A DNA stretch of 30,309 nucleotides, taken from NCBI GenBank assembly GCA_027604185.1, contig JADGKB010000143.1, forward strand, positions 1-30,309, in the 5' to 3' direction. Of the stretch, positions 29,044 through 30,309 are shown piece after piece (the first letter of the stretch is position 1; every line of letters begins with the position of its first letter). The position numbers were made by a program, and so were the translations under genes. This DNA is from Boothiomyces macroporosus. Lineage: Eukaryota; Chytridiomycota; Chytridiomycetes; Rhizophydiales; Terramycetaceae. The notes below the pieces were generated by a model that was not told the DNA's origin, did not search any database, and saw nothing but the letters and a program-made list of their open reading frames with translations.

Positions 29044-29862
29044 ATGATTGATTTTCTAATCAGCGAAATCGCTCTAGGGATAGAAATGCTTGGCATTATA
29101 TATACAACATATTATCTGTATAAGGGTAACACACTGCGTTCTCTTACAACCGGGTTTACAATAGTTCTATTCATCAACTTGGCTCTAGCCATTTCAAATT
29201 TCTCCACTTCAATAATATCGCAGTACGGAACAGATTTAAGTATGGTTAACGATATTATTGTTACACTAGTTTTATTGTCTGGAATCATGTTGGATGTAGA
29301 ATTGCTAAGAATCTTTTCAATCCTAAATGAGCAAATCACATCAGCAAAGCTAACAATATTGCAAATTATGTACATTCTACTATACCTAGTACTAATTGTT
29401 GTATGTGGTCTTGGTAACCTGTTCATTTCCAGTCAAAATTTTGGTAAGCTCTACGCTCTGAGTGGGGAAGTCTTTGCGCTGACTTCAGTCATACTCGACA
29501 ATGCAATATCAATCTACTTGACAGTTCTTGTCTACAACTACCGTAGAAAAAAATCCAATTCGGTTTCTCTGACTTTATTCAACAACCTGAAAAAGATGGT
29601 GCTTTTGATAATAGCCATCATGCTTATAGATTGGATTGCACTATTTCTTTCTTTTTATCGGAACTACCTCAAAGTTTCTTTGGGCATTAATGCCGACTAC
29701 CTTCGCGTATTTGCAGATATTTTGCTTGGTGTACACTCGGTTGGCCAAATACTGATACTGCAGTCCCTCAGAACATTGTCTCTCACAGAGTTGGAGGAGC
29801 CACAATCAGAGCCTCCTCCGCCAACGGTAGTATTACCAAAGACAACACTTTCAGAGCAATAA
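29044..29862 (+). CDS. GPCR-like 7TM protein 6
   Basis: An intronless protein of 272 residues, 56 bp after gene 5. More diverged than genes 2-5 but with all family marks: DVELLRIFSILNEQITSAKLT after TM3, LDNAISIYLTVLVYNYRRK through TM5, MLIDWIALFLSFY in TM6, LGVHSVGQILILQSLRTLSL in TM7 and LTELEEPQSEPPPPTVVLP in the tail. The tyrosine run before TM5 is lost. It converges on the alcohol dehydrogenase with 10 bp between stop codons. Confidence 0.82.
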   Translation: MIDFLISEIALGIEMLGIIYTTYYLYKGNTLRSLTTGFTIVLFINLALAISNFSTSIISQYGTDLSMVNDIIVTLVLLSGIMLDVELLRIFSILNEQITSAKLTILQIMYILLYLVLIVVCGLGNLFISSQNFGKLYALSGEVFALTSVILDNAISIYLTVLVYNYRRKKSNSVSLTLFNNLKKMVLLIIAIMLIDWIALFLSFYRNYLKVSLGINADYLRVFADILLGVHSVGQILILQSLRTLSLTELEEPQSEPPPPTVVLPKTTLSEQ

Positions 29863-29872
29863 ATAGAATTTA

Positions 29873-30309
29873 TTAAGCAGATTCCACTTTGACATCCTTG
29901 TTCAAAGTTTTTTCAATATCAATAACAAACCTGAACTTGACATCCGATTTCAACATTCTTTCCCAAGCCTTGTTGGCATATGAAGCAGGAACAAGTTCAA
30001 TGTCAGCAGTGATGTTCTTTTCACCACAGAAATCAAGCATTTCCTGAGTTTCCTTGATACCGCCAACTAGGGAGCCACCAATCTTTAATCTACGAGGGAT
30101 CAAACTGAAGGTTCTTAATTCCAATGGTTCTGGGACACCACCAACAATGACCATGGTTCCGTCAGTCTTGAGCAGAGTCAAGTAAGCTCCTAAATCGTGT
30201 TTTGCAGAGACAGTATCCAAAATGTAATCAAATGATCGGTTGGCAGCTTTGAAGGCCTTTTCATCGGTAGTAATCAAAACTTTTTCAGCACCTAATTTGA
30301 ATGCTTCAT
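29873..30309 (-). CDS. Zinc-type alcohol dehydrogenase (CAD/ADH6-like), 5' part outside window
   Basis: The C-terminal ~145 residues of a medium-chain NAD(P)-dependent alcohol dehydrogenase; the frame is open to the right edge (reading EAFKLGAEKVLITTDE at the entry). The visible part covers the end of the Rossmann domain (FDYILDTVSA, LLKTDGTMVIVGGVPEP) and the C-terminal strand-helix elements GSLVGGIKETQEMLDFC, NITADIELVP and RMLKSDVKFRFVIDI. These are hallmarks of the cinnamyl-alcohol-dehydrogenase group, including yeast Adh6/Adh7, which reduce a wide range of aldehydes with NADPH. Zinc ligands and cofactor-specificity residues lie outside the window. No intron in the visible part. Confidence 0.9.
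   Translation of the reverse strand, partial: EAFKLGAEKVLITTDEKAFKAANRSFDYILDTVSAKHDLGAYLTLLKTDGTMVIVGGVPEPLELRTFSLIPRRLKIGGSLVGGIKETQEMLDFCGEKNITADIELVPASYANKAWERMLKSDVKFRFVIDIEKTLNKDVKVESA

Overview
The window is a gene-dense, AT-rich stretch of nuclear DNA from a eukaryote, most likely a fungus or a near relative of fungi. It encodes a secreted laccase-type multicopper oxidase array, an S28 serine peptidase, ARG4-type argininosuccinate lyase, a Gtt1-like glutathione transferase and a Yju3-like monoglyceride lipase. It also encodes recognisable TPX2 and Cdt2/DTL orthologues, which budding yeast lacks, so an early-diverging fungal or opisthosporidian lineage (chytrid, aphelid or rozellid grade) fits better than Dikarya. 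The species cannot be named from sequence alone.

The most striking property is the introns. I could place 26 introns by restoring conserved protein sequence across frame breaks, and every one is 19-22 nt long (8 of 19, 7 of 20, 10 of 21, 1 of 22). They run GTA...AG (one GTT), and most carry a YTAAY branch-like motif ending only 2-5 nt before the 3' end. No conventional longer intron was found.

Layout, left to right. 1-7183: four tandem multicopper oxidase copies on the minus strand. Three are nearly identical with a 2021-bp period, and the fourth is diverged and frameshifted. 7860-10188: secreted S28 peptidase with a Ser/Thr-rich tail. 10935-12387: argininosuccinate lyase with a 19-nt first exon. 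12470-13667: a stand-alone glycosyltransferase-like protein resembling the N-terminal half of plant arabinokinase. 13894-16584: two paralogous secreted FG-GAP/VCBS proteins. 16766-17418: glutathione transferase. 17595-18356: single-pass membrane protein with a cysteine-rich, PAN-like ectodomain. 18369-19918: TPX2 in seven exons. 20051-20883: NMN adenylyltransferase. 20925-22028: Cdt2-like WD40 protein with a C-terminal PIP box, preceded by a 22-bp minisatellite. 22228-29862: a lineage-specific set of 7TM proteins, one diverged and one typical on minus and five in a row on plus, interrupted by a monoglyceride lipase at 23911-24809. 29873-end: the 3' part of a zinc alcohol dehydrogenase.

Two themes stand out. 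The left side is secretory and degradative (oxidases, peptidase, FG-GAP proteins). The right side is a GPCR-like 7TM cluster whose typical members share an ACGTCA element 7-21 nt before the start codon, suggesting coordinated expression. Between them lie housekeeping and cell-cycle genes packed with intergenic gaps as small as 10-41 bp. No tRNA, rRNA, transposon or CRISPR array was seen.
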